Assembly (NCBI GenBank): GCA_902587295.1
Contig: CACIKS010000006.1
Coordinates: 1-48,826, forward strand
Origin: an uncultured Pelagibacteraceae bacterium
GTDB lineage: Bacteria; Pseudomonadota; Alphaproteobacteria; Pelagibacterales; Pelagibacteraceae
DNA length: 48,826 bases
Reading direction: 5' to 3'
Part shown: positions 1 through 8,518 of the stretch, piece by piece
Position numbering within the stretch: the stretch's first letter is position 1
How the letters are laid out: each line of letters opens with the position of its first letter
The notes under the pieces: model-generated
What the model saw: the letters and a program-made list of their open reading frames with translations, nothing else
Database searches by the model: none
Told to the model about the DNA's origin: nothing
Translations under genes and position numbers: made by a program

Positions 1-1
1 A

Positions 2-262
2 ATTGAAAAGCCTAAATTAAGTGAAGCACCCTCAAATTATGCCATAATTGGAAGATATATTTTACCAAAAAAAATACTTTCTGTTTTAAAGAATCAAAAA
101 AGAGGAAAGGGCGGAGAGATTCATATTACTGATGCAATAAAAACTTTGGTTAAGAGAAATGAAAAATTTTATGGAAATATATTTAAAGGAAAATATATTG
201 ATTGCGGAACACTTAATGGATTTATTAATTCGGGACTTACGATCTCAAAATATATTAAATAA
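2..262 (+). CDS. galU: UTP--glucose-1-phosphate uridylyltransferase, C-terminal part (5' end outside window)
   Basis: This is the last 86 codons of an open frame entering from the left edge and ending with TAA. The visible protein has GEIHITDAI followed by YIDCGTLNGFINS, matching the C-terminal part of GalU-type nucleotidyltransferases, where the corresponding segments are usually GE.QLTDAI and YD.G...GYL. GalU makes UDP-glucose from UTP and glucose-1-phosphate in the cytoplasm. The next gene, 6 bases downstream on the same strand, is UDP-glucose dehydrogenase, which uses that product. This supports the call and suggests co-transcription. The N-terminal nucleotide-binding half is not visible, so a related sugar-phosphate nucleotidyltransferase cannot be fully excluded. 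Confidence 0.8.
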   Translation: MEKPKLSEAPSNYAIIGRYILPKKILSVLKNQKRGKGGEIHITDAIKTLVKRNEKFYGNIFKGKYIDCGTLNGFINSGLTISKYIK

Positions 263-268
263 AACATT

Positions 269-1567
269 ATGAAGATATGTATGATAGGAACAGGATATGT
301 TGGTTTAGTTAGCGGAACCTGTTTTGCAGATTTAGGTAACAAAGTTCTTTGTGTTGATAAAGACTTAAAAAAAATTAGTAAACTTAAAAAAGCTATTTCT
401 CCAATTTATGAACCTGGTTTAGATGACTTAATTAAAAATAATTTTCGTGCAAAAAGATTAGATTTTACTGATAATATAGAAAAAGCAGTAAAAGATTCCC
501 AAATTATTTTTATTTGTGTTGGCACCCCAACAAAAAAAGGTTCAAATTTAGTTGATCTTTCCCAAGTGTATAATGTTGCAAAAGCTATATCTAAATATAT
601 TAAAACATATAAAGTCATAGTAACAAAATCTACTGTCCCAGTAACAACTGGTGATGAAATAGAAAGAATTATTGGAAATAAAGTAAAAAGATCTTTATTT
701 GATGTCATATCAAATCCAGAATTTTTAAGGGAAGGCGAAGCTATAAGAGATTTTAAATATCCAGATAGAATTGTAATTGGATCCAATAATAAAAAAATCT
801 TTAAGAAAATGGAGCTTCTTTATGAACCTCTTATTAAGAAAGGGGCAAAATTTTTTTCAACATCAAGAAAAGGTGCAGAATTAATAAAATATGCATCAAA
901 TGCTTTTCTTGCCACAAAAATTACATTTATAAATGAAATTGCTAATTTATGTGAAGAGGCAGATATAAATGTAGAGGACATCTCGGTTGGAATAGGTTCT
1001 GATGCAAGAATTGGAAGTAGATTTCTTAGAGCAGGACCAGCCTATGGCGGTTCTTGTTTCCCAAAAGATACAAAAGGATTAGTGTCTATAGCTGATAAGT
1101 TTAAGACTAATTTATCCATTGTTAAATCAGTAATTAAATCAAATCATAATAGAAAAATGTTGTTAACTAAAAAAGTCAGTAAAATATTAAACAACAAACT
1201 TAAGAATAAAAAGATTACTGTTTTAGGTGTAACTTTTAAAGCTAACACAGATGATATGAGGGAGTCCTCAGCACTTGTATTAATACCATATTTAATAAAA
1301 AAAGGAGCAAAAGTTACATATTATGATCCATCTGGTTACAAAAGTGATTTCAAAAAAAATAAAAATCTTAAATTTGAAAAAACCTTAATCAAAGCCTGTT
1401 TGGGAGCTGATTTAATAATTATTAATACTGAATGGGATGAATTCAAATCTATAGATTTTAGAAAAGTTGTTAAAAAAAGTAATTTTAAAATATATGATAT
1501 GAGAAATCTTTATAATCCTAGTGAACTAAAAAAAAGAAACTTAAAGTATTATTCTATAGGAAGATAA
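269..1567 (+). CDS. ugd: UDP-glucose 6-dehydrogenase
   Basis: Oxidises UDP-glucose twice with NAD+ to UDP-glucuronate, a precursor for surface polysaccharide and uronic-acid-derived sugars. The 432-residue protein starts with the Rossmann motif GTGYVGLVSG (about residues 7-16). It has the conserved STVPVTTGD and NPEFLREGEA segments in the first domain, and the catalytic motif GGSCFPKDT with the nucleophilic cysteine at residue 263. The C-terminal UDP-binding domain includes GVTFKANTDDMRES. Length is normal for the UDP-glucose/GDP-mannose dehydrogenase family. It starts 6 bases after the galU-like gene and runs tail to tail into ridA with 3 bases between the stop codons. Confidence 0.96.
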   Translation: MKICMIGTGYVGLVSGTCFADLGNKVLCVDKDLKKISKLKKAISPIYEPGLDDLIKNNFRAKRLDFTDNIEKAVKDSQIIFICVGTPTKKGSNLVDLSQVYNVAKAISKYIKTYKVIVTKSTVPVTTGDEIERIIGNKVKRSLFDVISNPEFLREGEAIRDFKYPDRIVIGSNNKKIFKKMELLYEPLIKKGAKFFSTSRKGAELIKYASNAFLATKITFINEIANLCEEADINVEDISVGIGSDARIGSRFLRAGPAYGGSCFPKDTKGLVSIADKFKTNLSIVKSVIKSNHNRKMLLTKKVSKILNNKLKNKKITVLGVTFKANTDDMRESSALVLIPYLIKKGAKVTYYDPSGYKSDFKKNKNLKFEKTLIKACLGADLIIINTEWDEFKSIDFRKVVKKSNFKIYDMRNLYNPSELKKRNLKYYSIGR

Positions 1568-1570
1568 AAA

Positions 1571-2026
1571 TTAAATTTCAAATATTCCCTCAACCTCAAC
1601 GGCAGCACCTAAAGGTAGTGAATTTGCACTTACAGCTGCTCTAGCATGCTTTCCATTTTCACCAAATACTTTCGATATTAAATCTGATGCACCATTTAAA
1701 ACTTTTGGTTGGTCTACAAAAGTGTCAATCGAATTAACATACCCAGTTATTTTGATACATCCTTTTACTTTATTTAAATCACCACTAATTTTTTTTAATT
1801 GTGCTAAAAGATTTATAGCGCATAATTTAGCTGCATTTTGTGCTTGTTCTAAAGTAACTTCTTTTCCAACCTTTCCTTTAATTAATTTACCATCAGAGTC
1901 AAACGGAACTTGTCCAGAAATAAAAACTAAGTTACCAGAGATTTTGGAAGCAACGTATGAACCAACTGGATCAGGTGCTTTAGGTAATTGAATATTTAAT
2001 TTTTTTAGTTTATCTTCAATACTCAT
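1571..2026 (-). CDS. ridA: RidA/YjgF family reactive-intermediate deaminase
   Basis: A 151-residue member of the YjgF/YER057c/UK114 family, in the longer subgroup with about 25 extra N-terminal residues. RidA enzymes hydrolyse reactive enamine/imine intermediates released by PLP enzymes, protecting those enzymes from damage. Visible family features are LVFISGQVPFD near residue 33 and the C-terminal GKHARAAVSANSLPLGAAVE, which contains the conserved arginine used for substrate carboxylate binding. The subgroup is less well characterised than classical RidA, so substrate and catalytic activity are inferred. It lies 8 bases downstream of a small secreted-protein gene on the same strand. Confidence 0.85.
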   Translation of the reverse strand: MSIEDKLKKLNIQLPKAPDPVGSYVASKISGNLVFISGQVPFDSDGKLIKGKVGKEVTLEQAQNAAKLCAINLLAQLKKISGDLNKVKGCIKITGYVNSIDTFVDQPKVLNGASDLISKVFGENGKHARAAVSANSLPLGAAVEVEGIFEI

Positions 2027-2034
2027 TAAAATCC

Positions 2035-2235
2035 TTATTCTACTTTTTTTAATTTTTTGTAAGTTTCTACTCCAGTTTTAGGAACATTTTTTCTAAAATT
2101 TTCGTATTTTTCTTTTAAGCATTTAAGTTTATCTTCCACACCTTTTATTGAAAAACATTTATTATTAGACTCACTTGTTTGAACAGAAAAATTAAAAAAA
2201 AATAATAATAATGTTATAAATAAAGTTTTTTTCAT
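2035..2235 (-). CDS. small secreted protein of unknown function
   Basis: A 66-residue protein I do not recognise. Residues 1-20 form a clear signal peptide: MKKT, then a Leu/Phe-rich core, then a polar boundary near SVQTSES. The mature part is short, lysine-rich and charged, with two cysteines (NKCFSIKG and KLKCLKEK) spaced to allow one disulfide, and is predicted helical. Its ATG shares one base with the topA stop codon, so it is probably co-transcribed and translationally coupled with topA. The secretory N-terminus and conserved operon-like spacing suggest a real gene. No function can be assigned. Confidence 0.65.
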   Translation of the reverse strand: MKKTLFITLLLFFFNFSVQTSESNNKCFSIKGVEDKLKCLKEKYENFRKNVPKTGVETYKKLKKVE

Positions 2236-4796
2236 TATTTTTTTCTCTTTTTCTTACTTTTATCGTATTCTTTCCTTTTTTCAATTAGTATTAAAGCTTC
2301 TTCCATTGATATTTCCGAGGGATCTTTGTCCTCAGGTATTGTTGCATTTAAAGATTTATATTTAATATATGGACCATATTGTCCTTTCATTATTCTTACA
2401 GGTTTTTTATCTTCAGGATGTTCCCCCAAGTTTTTTATTTCAGATGATGACATTCTACCAGGTTTAGCTTCAGAAATTAAAGTTATAGCTCTATTAAGGC
2501 CAATAGAAAATAATTCATCAACACTTTCAATTCGTGCAGATTTATTAGAGCATTTTAAATAAGGACCAAATCTTCCAATATTAATTGTTATATCTTCGTT
2601 TAAGTCAGGGTGTTTACCAATTATCTTTGGCAAAGAGCAAAGATATTTAGCTTTATCTAAATCAATATTTTCAATCGGCAACCCCTTAGGTATGGATACA
2701 TTTTTCAAATTTTCATTCTCTTTTTTCTTTTTGGATTTTTTTCCTTTACTTTGATTAAGTTGATCTGGTTCCATCTCAAATTGTAAATAAGGGCCAAATC
2801 TCCCATTTTTAAGATAAATATCTTTCCCTAAATCATTTTTACCAATCAATTTTGGTTCAGCCAAATTTACCTGTTGCGAAGCTTTTGATTTTGATAAAGG
2901 TCTGGTGAATTTACATTCAGGATAATTAGAACAACCTATAAAAGCACCACCTCTAAAACTATTCTTGAGACTAAGTTCTCCCGTATTACAAAGTTTACAC
3001 TTTCTATCAATTGCGTCATTATCATCTCTCTCAAAAACCAAGTCACCTAAACTATCATTTAAGAGATCCAGTACCTCTCTAGTCCTTTTTTCTTTTACTT
3101 GACCTACGTTTGAATAAAAATCTTTCCAAAACCCATCCAAAACTTTAACCCAATCAATTTTGCCACTAGTAATTTCATCTAATTGATTTTCCAAATCAGC
3201 TGTGAAATTGTAATCAACATATTTTGTAAATAATTTTTCAAGGAATGCTGATAACAATTTGCCTCTATCAGTTGGGTGGAATCTTTTGTTTAATAATTCA
3301 ACATAATTTCTAGTAGATAAAACTGATATGATACTTGCATATGTTGATGGACGACCTATCCCTAATTCCTCCATTTTTTTTACAAGACTTGCTTCAGAAT
3401 ATCTTGGCGGTGGGTCTGTAAAATGTTGATCATCAATTAATTCTTTTATAGAAACTTTGTCTCCAATCTTTACCTCAGGTAAAATATTTTTAAGATCTTC
3501 ATCCTTTTCCTCAAATTTGTATACCTTTAAATATCCTTCAAATTTTATGGTTGATCCATTTGCTCTAAAATTAATTTTTCTATTTTCAGATTCTATGGAT
3601 ATACTTTTTCTATCAAATTCAGCTGGGTTCATTTGAGAAGATATCGCTCTGTTCCATATTAATTCATAGAGCTTAGATTGATCAGTACTTAAATATTTTT
3701 TCATATCAGATGGTTTTCTTCTAACATCTGTTGGTCTAATAGCTTCGTGCGCTTCTTGTGCATTCTTTGCTTTTTTTCCAGCATAATTATTAGGAATATC
3801 TGGAAGAAATTCTTTTCCATGTTCATTTTTGATAAAATTTCTAAAATCTGAAATAGCTTCTTTAGAGATTTGAGTACCATCAGTTCTCATATATGTAATT
3901 AAACCAACGGTATCTCCCTCTATATCTATACCCTGATAAAGTCTTTGAGCAATTTGCATTGTTCTAGATGCACCAAAGCCGAATTTTCCAGACGCTGTTT
4001 GTTGCAAAGTTGACGTGGTAAATGGAGCCAAAGGATTTCTTCGATAAACTTTTGATGAGACGTCAGTTATTTTATATATTTGTTTTTTAATTTCATTTAA
4101 TGCTTTTTCAGAGTCTATTTTCTTTTTAAAAGAAAACTTTTCAATTTTTTTAGATTCAAAAATAGATAATTTAGATTTTATTAGTTTATCGTCATATTGA
4201 AAATTACTAGCAATAGTCCAAAACTCTTCAGGTTTAAAAAGTTCAATTTCATGTTCACGTTCAGTTATGAGTCTTAGAGCAACAGATTGAACTCGCCCCG
4301 CAGATTTTGATCCTGGCAGTTTAGTCCATAGGATTGGAGATATGTTAAATCCTACGAGGTAATCCAATGCTCTTCTTGCCATATAAGCATTAACTAATAA
4401 TGATTCAATTTCTCTAGGATTATTTATACCATTAGTAACAGCTTTTTTTGTTATTTCATTAAACACAACTCTTTCTACTTTTTTACCTTTTAAAAGTTTT
4501 TTGCTCTCAAGTATTTCTCTTACGTGCCAAGCTATAGCTTCACCTTCTCTATCAGGGTCCGTTGCCAATATAATTCTTTCTGACTCTGCAGCAGCATCCG
4601 TAATTTCTTTAACATATTTTTTTGAGAATGAGTCTAATTCCCATTCCATTTTAAAGTTATTTTCTGGATCAACAGAACCGTTTTTTGATGGAAGATCTCT
4701 AACATGCCCATAACTTGCTAATACTTTATAATCTTTCCCTAAGTATTTGTTTATGGTTTTTGCTTTAGCTGGACTCTCTACTATGACAAGATTCAT
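2235..4796 (-). CDS. topA: DNA topoisomerase I (type IA)
   Basis: Relaxes negatively supercoiled DNA by transient single-strand cleavage. I start it at the ATG at 4796 (853 residues), because MNLVIVESPAKAKTINKYLG is the normal N-terminus; an ATG at 4817 would add seven atypical residues. In order: Toprim domain (VIVESPAKA, ATDPDREGEAIAWH), then the cleavage domain with active-site tyrosine 302 in GLITYMRTDG. Next is one four-cysteine zinc finger (CKLCNTGE...CSNYPEC), then three C-terminal repeats marked by GRFGPYLQ, GRFGPYLK and GQYGPYIK. The last are typical of alphaproteobacterial TopA. The tail is lysine-rich. In many alphaproteobacteria dprA separates plsY from topA; here only about 60 bases do. 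Confidence 0.97.
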   Translation of the reverse strand: MNLVIVESPAKAKTINKYLGKDYKVLASYGHVRDLPSKNGSVDPENNFKMEWELDSFSKKYVKEITDAAAESERIILATDPDREGEAIAWHVREILESKKLLKGKKVERVVFNEITKKAVTNGINNPREIESLLVNAYMARRALDYLVGFNISPILWTKLPGSKSAGRVQSVALRLITEREHEIELFKPEEFWTIASNFQYDDKLIKSKLSIFESKKIEKFSFKKKIDSEKALNEIKKQIYKITDVSSKVYRRNPLAPFTTSTLQQTASGKFGFGASRTMQIAQRLYQGIDIEGDTVGLITYMRTDGTQISKEAISDFRNFIKNEHGKEFLPDIPNNYAGKKAKNAQEAHEAIRPTDVRRKPSDMKKYLSTDQSKLYELIWNRAISSQMNPAEFDRKSISIESENRKINFRANGSTIKFEGYLKVYKFEEKDEDLKNILPEVKIGDKVSIKELIDDQHFTDPPPRYSEASLVKKMEELGIGRPSTYASIISVLSTRNYVELLNKRFHPTDRGKLLSAFLEKLFTKYVDYNFTADLENQLDEITSGKIDWVKVLDGFWKDFYSNVGQVKEKRTREVLDLLNDSLGDLVFERDDNDAIDRKCKLCNTGELSLKNSFRGGAFIGCSNYPECKFTRPLSKSKASQQVNLAEPKLIGKNDLGKDIYLKNGRFGPYLQFEMEPDQLNQSKGKKSKKKKENENLKNVSIPKGLPIENIDLDKAKYLCSLPKIIGKHPDLNEDITINIGRFGPYLKCSNKSARIESVDELFSIGLNRAITLISEAKPGRMSSSEIKNLGEHPEDKKPVRIMKGQYGPYIKYKSLNATIPEDKDPSEISMEEALILIEKRKEYDKSKKKRKK

Positions 4797-4860
4797 TATA
4801 ATTAACTTTACTGTCAAAAATAAAGCAGTTTGTCAAATCAAAGTATAATAAGTGTTGATT

Positions 4861-5442
4861 TTAAAGTTTAATTTTATCTTCTGTTCTATTTTTCAACCTG
4901 ACAATATTCTTTCTATGAGTGTATAAAATAATCACAAAAACAATAAATAAAAATGAATTTATTTCAAAATTACTTTCAAAAAAAGAAATTAAAAAAATTA
5001 CTAGAGTTGAAATGATTGATGATAAGGAAGAATATTTAGTAATGAAACTAATTAAAATCCAGGATACACAAAATAACAAAGCAAGTTTTAATGATAAAGC
5101 AAAAATAACCCCTAAATAGGTTGCAACACCTTTACCACCCTTAAATTTTAACCATATGGGAAATATATGTCCAAGAAATGCCATTAAAGCAGATAAATAA
5201 ATTAAATTTGGGAAATAAAATTTTACAATAATAACAGGCGCAAACCCTTTGAAAATATCCATAAATAAAGTTAAACCCGCAACGAATTTATTTCCAGCTC
5301 TTAAAACATTTGTTGCGCCAATATTTTTGGAACCTACGTTACGTATATCTTTACTTAAAAAAAATTTACTTAAAATTAATCCAAATGGTACTGACCCAGC
5401 TATATATGAAAAAAAAGATACTAAAAATGTTTCAAAAATCAC
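4861..5442 (-). CDS. plsY: acyl-phosphate:glycerol-3-phosphate acyltransferase PlsY
   Basis: Integral inner-membrane enzyme that transfers the acyl group from acyl-phosphate to glycerol-3-phosphate, the first step of phospholipid synthesis. Its partner PlsX, which makes acyl-phosphate, is encoded at 34986-36038. The 193-residue protein has about five hydrophobic segments and the conserved cytoplasmic motifs GSVPFGLILSK (near residue 16), VGSKNIGATNVLR (about 37-49), and KFKGGKGVATYLG (about 99-111). Its start overlaps the 3' end of the pyrC-like gene by 4 bases, indicating translational coupling in the pyrB-pyrC'-plsY operon. Confidence 0.96.
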   Translation of the reverse strand: MIFETFLVSFFSYIAGSVPFGLILSKFFLSKDIRNVGSKNIGATNVLRAGNKFVAGLTLFMDIFKGFAPVIIVKFYFPNLIYLSALMAFLGHIFPIWLKFKGGKGVATYLGVIFALSLKLALLFCVSWILISFITKYSSLSSIISTLVIFLISFFESNFEINSFLFIVFVIILYTHRKNIVRLKNRTEDKIKL

Positions 5443-6731
5443 TGTAAATTAAAAACACTTTCTCCATTAAGGTATGTCATTAAAACTTTTCCTTGAAGTT
5501 TCCTATTTTCTATAGCCGCATTTTTAGATTTCGATTTTAGTTTAGATACATCAACTTTCCAAGGTTGATTAAGATCAAAAATACACAAATCTGCATCAGA
5601 TCCTTTTTTTAAAGTACCTTTGTTAATTTTTAATATTTTTGCAGGGTTGTATGTAATAGTTTCGATTATTTTTTTTAAAGGTAAAGAACCATTGTGATAT
5701 AGCTCTAAGCAGAGTGAAAGAAGAGTTTCAATACCAATAGAACCCTCAGCTGCTTGTGCAAAAGGAAGTCTTTTACTTTCCTCATCTTCAGGTTTGTGAT
5801 CTGAAACTATTACGTCTATCAAACCATCTTTTACTCCTTGAATTAGTGCTTTTCTATCTTCTTCTTTTCTTAAAGGAGGGGAGACCTTCATAAAAGTTTT
5901 AAAATCTCCAATGTCATTTTCATTAAGTGAAAGATTGTTTATAGAAACACCAGTAGTAAATTTTAAACCATTTTTTTTATATTTTTTTATGACATCGACT
6001 GATTTTGCTGATGATAACTGGGATATATGATATCTACACGGGTATTCTTCAAGTAAAGATAGATCTCTTTCAATTATAATCTTTTCTGCAATGTAAGGTA
6101 TACCTTGCAAACCAAGTCTAGTTGAAACTTCTCCCTCGCTAATACATCTACCTTTAGAAAGTTCATGATCTTCAGGATGTTGCATAACAAGAACATTAAT
6201 GTCAGATGCATAATTCATAATTCTAGACATCATTTCAGCATTTTGCACAGTTTTTGTTGCATCAGTAAATCCAATTATTCCTTTTTTTGAAAGTAATCCA
6301 AACTCAGTCATAAGTTTTCCATCCATATTTCTCGTGAGTGTAGCGGATGGATAAATATTTACTCCAGATTTGTCTCTACCTCTCCTTAAAATAAAGTCTA
6401 CCATAGACACGTTATCTATGACCGGACTTGTGTTTGGCATTGAAACCACAGACGTAACACCCCCAGACACTGCTGCACTGCTTAAGCTTCTAAAATTTTC
6501 TTTATATTCAAAACCAGGTTCACCAATAAATACTTTCATATCTACTATGCCAGGAATTAAAACTTTACCTTTTAAATCTATTGTTTCTGACTTAATTGAA
6601 ATATTCGATTTCTTTACACTTTTTCCAACAGCTTTAATTTTACCTTTAGAGTCAACTATTAAACCGCCAGTCTCATCAAGGTTTTGGGATGGATCGATTA
6701 TCCTTCCATTTATAAAATATTTTTCTTTCAT
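5439..6731 (-). CDS. pyrC: non-catalytic dihydroorotase-like subunit (PyrC'/PyrX)
   Basis: A 430-residue amidohydrolase-superfamily protein of class I dihydroorotase type, directly after pyrB with a 1-base stop/start overlap. The metal-binding DxHxH signature is lost. At residues 64-73 the sequence is DMKVFIGEPG, so both metal histidines and the substrate-binding arginine of HFR are replaced by Lys, Phe and Gly. Later elements remain: QHPEDHE, YHISQLSSA and VSDHKPEDEE. This is the pattern of PyrC' proteins, known in Pseudomonas as inactive partners needed to assemble and hold active aspartate carbamoyltransferase. An active dihydroorotase should be encoded elsewhere. Automatic annotation will probably call it dihydroorotase. 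Confidence 0.88.
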   Translation of the reverse strand: MKEKYFINGRIIDPSQNLDETGGLIVDSKGKIKAVGKSVKKSNISIKSETIDLKGKVLIPGIVDMKVFIGEPGFEYKENFRSLSSAAVSGGVTSVVSMPNTSPVIDNVSMVDFILRRGRDKSGVNIYPSATLTRNMDGKLMTEFGLLSKKGIIGFTDATKTVQNAEMMSRIMNYASDINVLVMQHPEDHELSKGRCISEGEVSTRLGLQGIPYIAEKIIIERDLSLLEEYPCRYHISQLSSAKSVDVIKKYKKNGLKFTTGVSINNLSLNENDIGDFKTFMKVSPPLRKEEDRKALIQGVKDGLIDVIVSDHKPEDEESKRLPFAQAAEGSIGIETLLSLCLELYHNGSLPLKKIIETITYNPAKILKINKGTLKKGSDADLCIFDLNQPWKVDVSKLKSKSKNAAIENRKLQGKVLMTYLNGESVFNLQ

Positions 6732-7675
6732 TATTTACAGTATAATTTTAAACACGCCATTCTTACAGCTACACCTAATTCCACCTGTTCTTTAACCAAA
6801 CTAACATTTATATCATCAGCTAACTTAGTATCTATTTCTACACCTCTGTTCATTGGTCCAGGATGCATAATTAAAGCATCTTTTTTAGCAAATTTTAATT
6901 TGTCAGGCGTCAATCCAAAATACTCGTAGTACTCTCTTTTTGAAGGTAAAAAAGATCCTTTCATTCTTTCATTTTGTAATCTTAACATCATAACGATGTC
7001 ACAAGATTTTAAACCCTCTTTCATATTGGTAAATCCTTTAACACCAAGTTTGTTGATTGAGTTAGGCATCAAAGTTTTTGGCGCAATAACATTGACCTCA
7101 GCCCCAAGCATATTAAGTAAATAAATATTTGATCTAGCTACTCTAGAGTGAAGTATATCTCCGCAAATAGCTATTTTTAAACCTTCAATTCTTCCTTTTC
7201 TGTTAATTATTGTTAAAGCATCTAAAAGTGCTTGTGTTGGGTGTTCTCTTAGACCATCACCAGCATTAATAACTGCACAATTAACTTTTTGTGATAAAAG
7301 GTTGGGAGCACCTGAGTCTTGATGTCTCACAACTATAATATCAGGATGCATTGCATTTAGTGACATTGCAGTATCCAAAATGGTTTCTCCTTTTTTTAAT
7401 GAGGAGTTTCCAACATTCATTGTCATTACATCAGCTCCCAATCTTTTACCTGCAAGTTCAAACGAGCTTTGTGTTCTTGTAGATGGTTCAAAAAATAAGT
7501 TAATTTGAGTTTTTCCTCTTAGCAAATCCAGTTTTTTAGATGCACTTCTATTTAACTTTATAAAATTTTTTGCCTCATCTAAGATTAGATTTGCTTCTTG
7601 AATAGATAGATTTTGAATTCCTAAAAGATGTTTTTGGATTTTTTTAACAGCTGAAAATTTTTTAATAACTGCCAT
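6731..7675 (-). CDS. pyrB: aspartate carbamoyltransferase catalytic subunit
   Basis: Condenses carbamoyl phosphate and aspartate to N-carbamoyl-aspartate, the committed step of pyrimidine synthesis. The 314-residue protein has the carbamoyl-phosphate site [15 protein letters not shown] (near residues 58-72), the [10 protein letters not shown] segment, and [12 protein letters not shown] near the C-terminus. No regulatory pyrI lies nearby. The next gene is the non-catalytic PyrC' subunit, consistent with a dodecameric ATCase-PyrC' complex like that of Pseudomonas. pyrE, for a later pathway step, lies in a separate operon at 20452-21033. Confidence 0.97.
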   Translation of the reverse strand: MAVIKKFSAVKKIQKHLLGIQNLSIQEANLILDEAKNFIKLNRSASKKLDLLRGKTQINLFFEPSTRTQSSFELAGKRLGADVMTMNVGNSSLKKGETILDTAMSLNAMHPDIIVVRHQDSGAPNLLSQKVNCAVINAGDGLREHPTQALLDALTIINRKGRIEGLKIAICGDILHSRVARSNIYLLNMLGAEVNVIAPKTLMPNSINKLGVKGFTNMKEGLKSCDIVMMLRLQNERMKGSFLPSKREYYEYFGLTPDKLKFAKKDALIMHPGPMNRGVEIDTKLADDINVSLVKEQVELGVAVRMACLKLYCK

Positions 7676-7719
7676 TAAAATTAACTCTATAGGCCTTTTG
7701 TACTATCATAGCAAGTTAT

Positions 7720-8175
7720 TTATCTTCTTAAGTAATCTATAGCCCCCTGTAATATAAAAGAAGCTGCATTTTGGTCTAATTTCTCAACTTTTTTTGAGAC
7801 ATTTACGTCCAAATTACTTGATAAATTGAACGCCCCTGCGCTTGACAATCTCTCATCCCACATACTGACAGGTATTGAAACATTATTTGATAAGTATTTG
7901 GTAAAATCGTTAGCAGATTGTGCAGATGGACCTATTTTACCATCCATATTAATTGGATTTCCTACAATGATTCCCTTGATATTATTTTCAAGAATTATTT
8001 CTTGAATCTCATTGATAAAATTGGAATTATTTTTTTTATGAATGGTTTTTAAAGGCGTTGAAACAAGTTTATTTTCATCTGATATTGCCAAACCAATGCG
8101 ATTTTTACCTGGGTCAATGCCTAATATTCTAGATTTTTTTCCTATTGATTTCTTAAAATCTTCTATATCTACCAT
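7720..8175 (-). CDS. ruvX: YqgF/RuvX-type RNase H-fold nuclease (16S rRNA 5'-end maturation)
   Basis: A 151-residue YqgF-family protein with an RNase H-like fold. Members are annotated as putative Holliday junction resolvases, and E. coli YqgF acts in pre-16S rRNA processing. The N-terminal nuclease strand ILGIDPGKNRIGLAISD carries the first catalytic aspartate (about residue 21). IIVGNPINMDGKIGPSAQ and the WDERLSS segment provide the rest of the active site. It is divergent from gatC with 53 bases between the start codons, a pairing common in alphaproteobacteria. Confidence 0.93.
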   Translation of the reverse strand: MVDIEDFKKSIGKKSRILGIDPGKNRIGLAISDENKLVSTPLKTIHKKNNSNFINEIQEIILENNIKGIIVGNPINMDGKIGPSAQSANDFTKYLSNNVSIPVSMWDERLSSAGAFNLSSNLDVNVSKKVEKLDQNAASFILQGAIDYLRR

Positions 8176-8228
8176 GAATATGTTATATTTTACTTCACTT
8201 TCTAATCAAACTAAAACATAGTTTATAG

Positions 8229-8516
8229 ATGTCTATTGATAAAAACCAAGTTAAAAAAGTTGCTAAACTATCCAGAATATTGCTTGAAGATAGCAAATTA
8301 GAAACTTTATCTAAAGATTTAGCTTCTATATTAAATTTCGTAGAACAACTTAATAAGTTAGACACAAATAAAACAAAACCATTAAGTTCTGTGGTTGATA
8401 AAACTTTGGAACCTAGAAATGATAAAGTTGATGATGGAAAAATAAAGAGTCAGATATTAAAAAATTCTCCTAATAAAAACGAAGATTTTTTTATTGTTCC
8501 GAAAGTGATTGAATAA
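8229..8516 (+). CDS. gatC: aspartyl/glutamyl-tRNA amidotransferase subunit C
   Basis: The small 95-residue subunit that wraps around and stabilises GatA in the GatCAB complex, which converts misacylated Glu-tRNA(Gln) and Asp-tRNA(Asn) to Gln- and Asn-tRNA. The N-terminal half has the family pattern KNQVKKVAKLSRI followed by LSKDLASILNFVEQL. The C-terminal strand ends in FFIVPKVIE, similar to the usual F.VPKV. It begins the gatC-gatA-gatB operon, with 2 bases between its stop and the gatA start. Presence of the operon implies indirect Gln-tRNA or Asn-tRNA formation. Confidence 0.95.
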   Translation: MSIDKNQVKKVAKLSRILLEDSKLETLSKDLASILNFVEQLNKLDTNKTKPLSSVVDKTLEPRNDKVDDGKIKSQILKNSPNKNEDFFIVPKVIE

Positions 8517-8518
8517 AA

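Noticed and set aside
4797-4817. TopA start at the ATG at 4817
   Set aside because: It adds seven residues before the conserved MNLVIVESPAKA; the ATG at 4796 gives the normal N-terminus.
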